Shown here piece by piece: positions 61,673-64,000 of a stretch of DNA of 64,000 nucleotides. How positions within the stretch are numbered: the stretch's first letter is position 1; every line of letters starts with the position of its first letter. The stretch is from Membranipora membranacea (lineage: Eukaryota; Bryozoa; Gymnolaemata; Cheilostomatida; Membraniporidae): the NCBI GenBank assembly GCA_914767715.1, contig OU612066.1, positions 19,998,283 to 20,062,282 of the forward strand, in the 5' to 3' direction. The notes under the pieces are model-generated. The model ran no database searches. It was not told the DNA's origin and saw only the letters and a list, made by a program, of their open reading frames with translations. Position numbers and translations under genes: made by a program.

Positions 61673-61996
61673 TCACTTAAGATGTTGTAGCAACATCAGA
61701 CTGACTTCAGCTGGAGAAGCTCGTCTCAGAACTCCCTGAGTACCAGACAACCAGGATGTGACCTGCTCCAGCAGTGATTCTATAGGTTTGTGTTGTGCTA
61801 TACTCTCAAAGAGAACCTCTCTGTTTATAATGTCACCAATCTCCTTCAGTCTATCAGCTACTTCTCTGTAAACCTCCTCCTGATCAGGGGAGTTAACTGG
61901 GCTCTCGTTCTGTAACTCCAAACGGTTATCTAGAGGTAGAGCAATTGGCCTGTGTTCTTGTGCATCTCGAAGAGCTATATGCTCACATTTGCCCAT
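61673..61996 (-). CDS. Small tandem-family protein with BH3-like motif, copy 4 (107 aa)
   Basis: Start MGKCEHIALRDAQEHRPIAL, aligned with the copy 3 start and chosen for that reason; the frame stays open for about 24 codons further upstream without an ATG. Residues 46-61 read VADRLKEIGDIINREV. This has the Leu-x-x-Ile-Gly-Asp-x-Ile-Asn-Arg arrangement of BH3 motifs, very like BAK. After it come a helical stretch (PIESLLEQVTSWLSG) and the family C-terminus (RASPAEVSLMLLQHLK, TGA). There is no membrane anchor, and no BH1 or BH2 motif that I can see. In known BH3 proteins this helix inserts into the groove of Bcl-2 relatives; that role here is inference. Unlike the other copies it lacks the consensus donor just after the stop. 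Confidence 0.6.
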   Translation of the reverse strand: MGKCEHIALRDAQEHRPIALPLDNRLELQNESPVNSPDQEEVYREVADRLKEIGDIINREVLFESIAQHKPIESLLEQVTSWLSGTQGVLRRASPAEVSLMLLQHLK

Positions 61997-63701
61997 TTCG
62001 TTTCCAATTTGTGATCGCAGTTGGTGCAACTTATACCTGGTCGAGTTGTGAAGATTTAGTCGTTGCAATCTGGTATGAGCTTACTTCAGATGTTTGCTGT
62101 ATATGAGTTATGAATTTATCTGTTGCTATTCTACGATACATCTTATATATACAAGCGGCTACTGCACTCACCCAACCTTACATGACACCTCATTTGACCT
62201 ATTTGATACAATCGTTGTAAACATTCTTAGCTACGCTGCACTCAAATCAATCAATAGGGCACACTTCTTTGTTATTGTTTTGGTCATTTGGCCGAACAAC
62301 TTTGGAAATCCCCATCAATATGCGTTAAAAGTGGGCCTGCTATTATATTTGCAGTATTGTATTGGGGCACAGCCAAGGTTTTGAGTTATGACACTATCTA
62401 TTTTGGTAGAGTGTGCAAGATGCAAAATCAATATGATTTCATGATTTGCAAATCTATCATCAATCATCAAACAACTAAAAAAAATACCATACAAACAAGA
62501 CAATATTATATTTTACAATTTCTGTGATAAATTATTCCCTGTCAATAAGCTGATATGAAGCGGAATGAATGATGGACCCTGACCATCAAAATAGTCAATC
62601 GTTATGGTTGGTAGTAAATTCTGACTTTTTAATTCTTAAAAGCTAACATTTTTTATACACTTCTTCACGTCCATAGATTTCATCATTTAATCCTTTTTGC
62701 CAAAATATTGAGCGAATTTATCATTCATTACAGCCCCAATATAATCTGGTCGACCTCATCCTGGTGCATTTTGTGGCATACTCATTTACTGATTGAGTTT
62801 TCTCAAATGTTTTCTAGTAGCATGCAACAACTTCATCAGCAATGAGTTATGGTTTTAGTTTTTTTTTACTTATCTGGTTTATTTTTTCCATGAGTTTTTA
62901 TAACAAAATTTAAGTAATTGTAACTAATTGTTTACCTCAAAATGATCTGTAACCAAAAAAATCATTCAGCGATAATTAGTAGTAAGTCATGAAGGTGCCA
63001 AAATATGGGGAAGTAAAAAATTATACATCAATAAATTATAGAATGTAACATGTAACATTTAAAAAAACATAGTTTTTGAAAACATGCACAATCTTTTGGC
63101 ACAATGCTGCTGCGTATTGAGTTTCAAAAAAATAAAGCTGTACAGAGTGATTTTCATGTTTTTAGTGTTCTATAATAATAGAATATTTACAGCGATGAGG
63201 ATGCTTCACTACGAGAAACAAAAAATAAGCAATGGTGTTTGTAGTTTAGGTTGGCATGTTTATGTAGATATGTAGATTTTTTCGTCAATGCGAAATTTTG
63301 TTGAGCATTTCAATATTGAGCAGTCATTTCATCTATAAGTTGATCTGATGATGTCAGTAATGGTAGTTTAGGTTATAATGTCTGTGTATAAGATTGTGTA
63401 GATTTCCCATTCAGAATCAGAATTAGTGCCTAGATTAGCATTATAATATGGCACTCCGCTGTTAGTCCTCAACATATAACTGCCTATCAAAGAAAGAAAG
63501 GATACTTTAAAACATATAAATCACGTTTCAGCTTCATTCTATTGTCAACATGAATTATTGGTTGGCTGAAATTTAAACAAAAAATACAAGGTCAGCCGAC
63601 ACTTGACCTTTGCCCGGTTTTTTGAGATAAATCTGAGATATTTATTTATACAACTTTCGCCTATACGACATAAGCAGAATAATGATATTATGTGAACTCA
63701 C
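61997..63701. other. Spacer between family copies 4 and 5
   Basis: From about 62595 onward it is the diverged duplicate of 47935-49330. The first 600 bases (62.0-62.6 kb) show only AT-rich sequence with short frames and no family resemblance that I can support. Confidence 0.5.
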
Positions 63702-63712
63702 CTATATTCAGT

Positions 63713-63991
63713 TTACTTGAGATGCTGCAGAACCATCAGGCCGACTCTGGCTGCAGAACCTCCAATCAGCCAGGTTTTGATGGAGGCGAGTAGAGGTTTT
63801 CTCGTCGTTTCACACTTTGTAGAGAACTCAGTGTTGATAAATTGACCGGTGATTCTCAGTTTTTCAGCTATATCCTTGCATATCTGCTTCTGATCTCTAG
63901 ACACAGTAGGCATGTCATCACACCCTAACACAAGCACTTGCGGCATGATGTCATGCATTCTGACAACTGTTAATTGCTCAGTCTTAACCAT
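63713..63991 (-). CDS. Small tandem-family protein with BH3-like segment, copy 5 (92 aa)
   Basis: Start MVKTEQLTVV, stop TAA after VLQHLK. It is the closest paralogue of copy 2, and the surrounding 1.4 kb is duplicated with it. The core reads ICKDIAEKLRITGQFINTEF: Gly of the BH3 pair is present but Asp is Gln. A strong donor (ATAG|GTGAGT) lies about ten bases after the stop. The start codon is only nine bases from the window end, so the promoter and any 5' exon are outside view. Function unknown. Confidence 0.55.
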   Translation of the reverse strand: MVKTEQLTVVRMHDIMPQVLVLGCDDMPTVSRDQKQICKDIAEKLRITGQFINTEFSTKCETTRKPLLASIKTWLIGGSAARVGLMVLQHLK

Positions 63992-64000
63992 ATCTTAATC

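Overview
The window is animal nuclear DNA. The genes are split by many GT-AG introns, often 0.3-2 kb long. The base composition is AT-rich. One gene encodes Vang-like (Vangl), a planar-cell-polarity protein confined to animals. Terminal-inverted-repeat elements, tRNA-derived repeats and long hairpins are scattered through introns and spacers. Together this suggests a non-vertebrate metazoan; I cannot assign the phylum.

The left two thirds (1.6-41.4 kb) carries five protein-coding genes whose exon structures I could join by hand with splice phase preserved throughout. (1) NCAPH2, the condensin II kleisin, + strand, 1593-11468, 15 coding exons, 578 aa. (2) An ankyrin-repeat protein of unrecognised family, - strand, 16009-12447, 6 exons, 503 aa. 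(3) Vangl, + strand, 18330-25925, 6 exons, 563 aa, four membrane segments and a C-terminal ETSV PDZ ligand. (4) A C2H2 zinc-finger protein with an FG-rich disordered region, - strand, 33580-27368, 5 coding exons, 1170 aa. (5) A SERBP1/HABP4-family RNA-binding protein, - strand, 41361-35937, 5 exons, 412 aa, RGG boxes. NCAPH2 and the ankyrin gene are tail to tail, the ankyrin gene and Vangl are head to head, Vangl and the zinc-finger gene are tail to tail, and the last two genes are head to tail on the - strand. They look like unrelated housekeeping and developmental genes, not a functional cluster.

The right third (41.4-64 kb) is different. It has no conserved multi-exon gene that I recognise. 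It carries five related small reading frames on the - strand (about 43.7, 49.1, 54.5, 61.8 and 63.9 kb), plus one 3'-end remnant at 61.4 kb. Each encodes about 92-107 residues in one uninterrupted exon. They share a start, a stop after a terminal Leu-Lys, and a central segment that in two copies closely fits the BH3 motif of the Bcl-2 apoptosis family (Leu-x-x-Ile-Gly-Asp-x-Val/Ile-Asp/Asn-Arg). Flanking DNA is duplicated with them, so this is a tandem gene expansion, with one copy frameshifted. I consider this the most interesting content of the window. Around it lie a pair of oppositely oriented CACTA-ended elements with a tRNA-like core, a 378-bp terminal-inverted-repeat element with another tRNA-like core, a tRNA-derived SINE-like sequence and several near-perfect hairpins.

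All functional calls come from reading the sequence and from memory of the protein families. No database search or transcript data were available.
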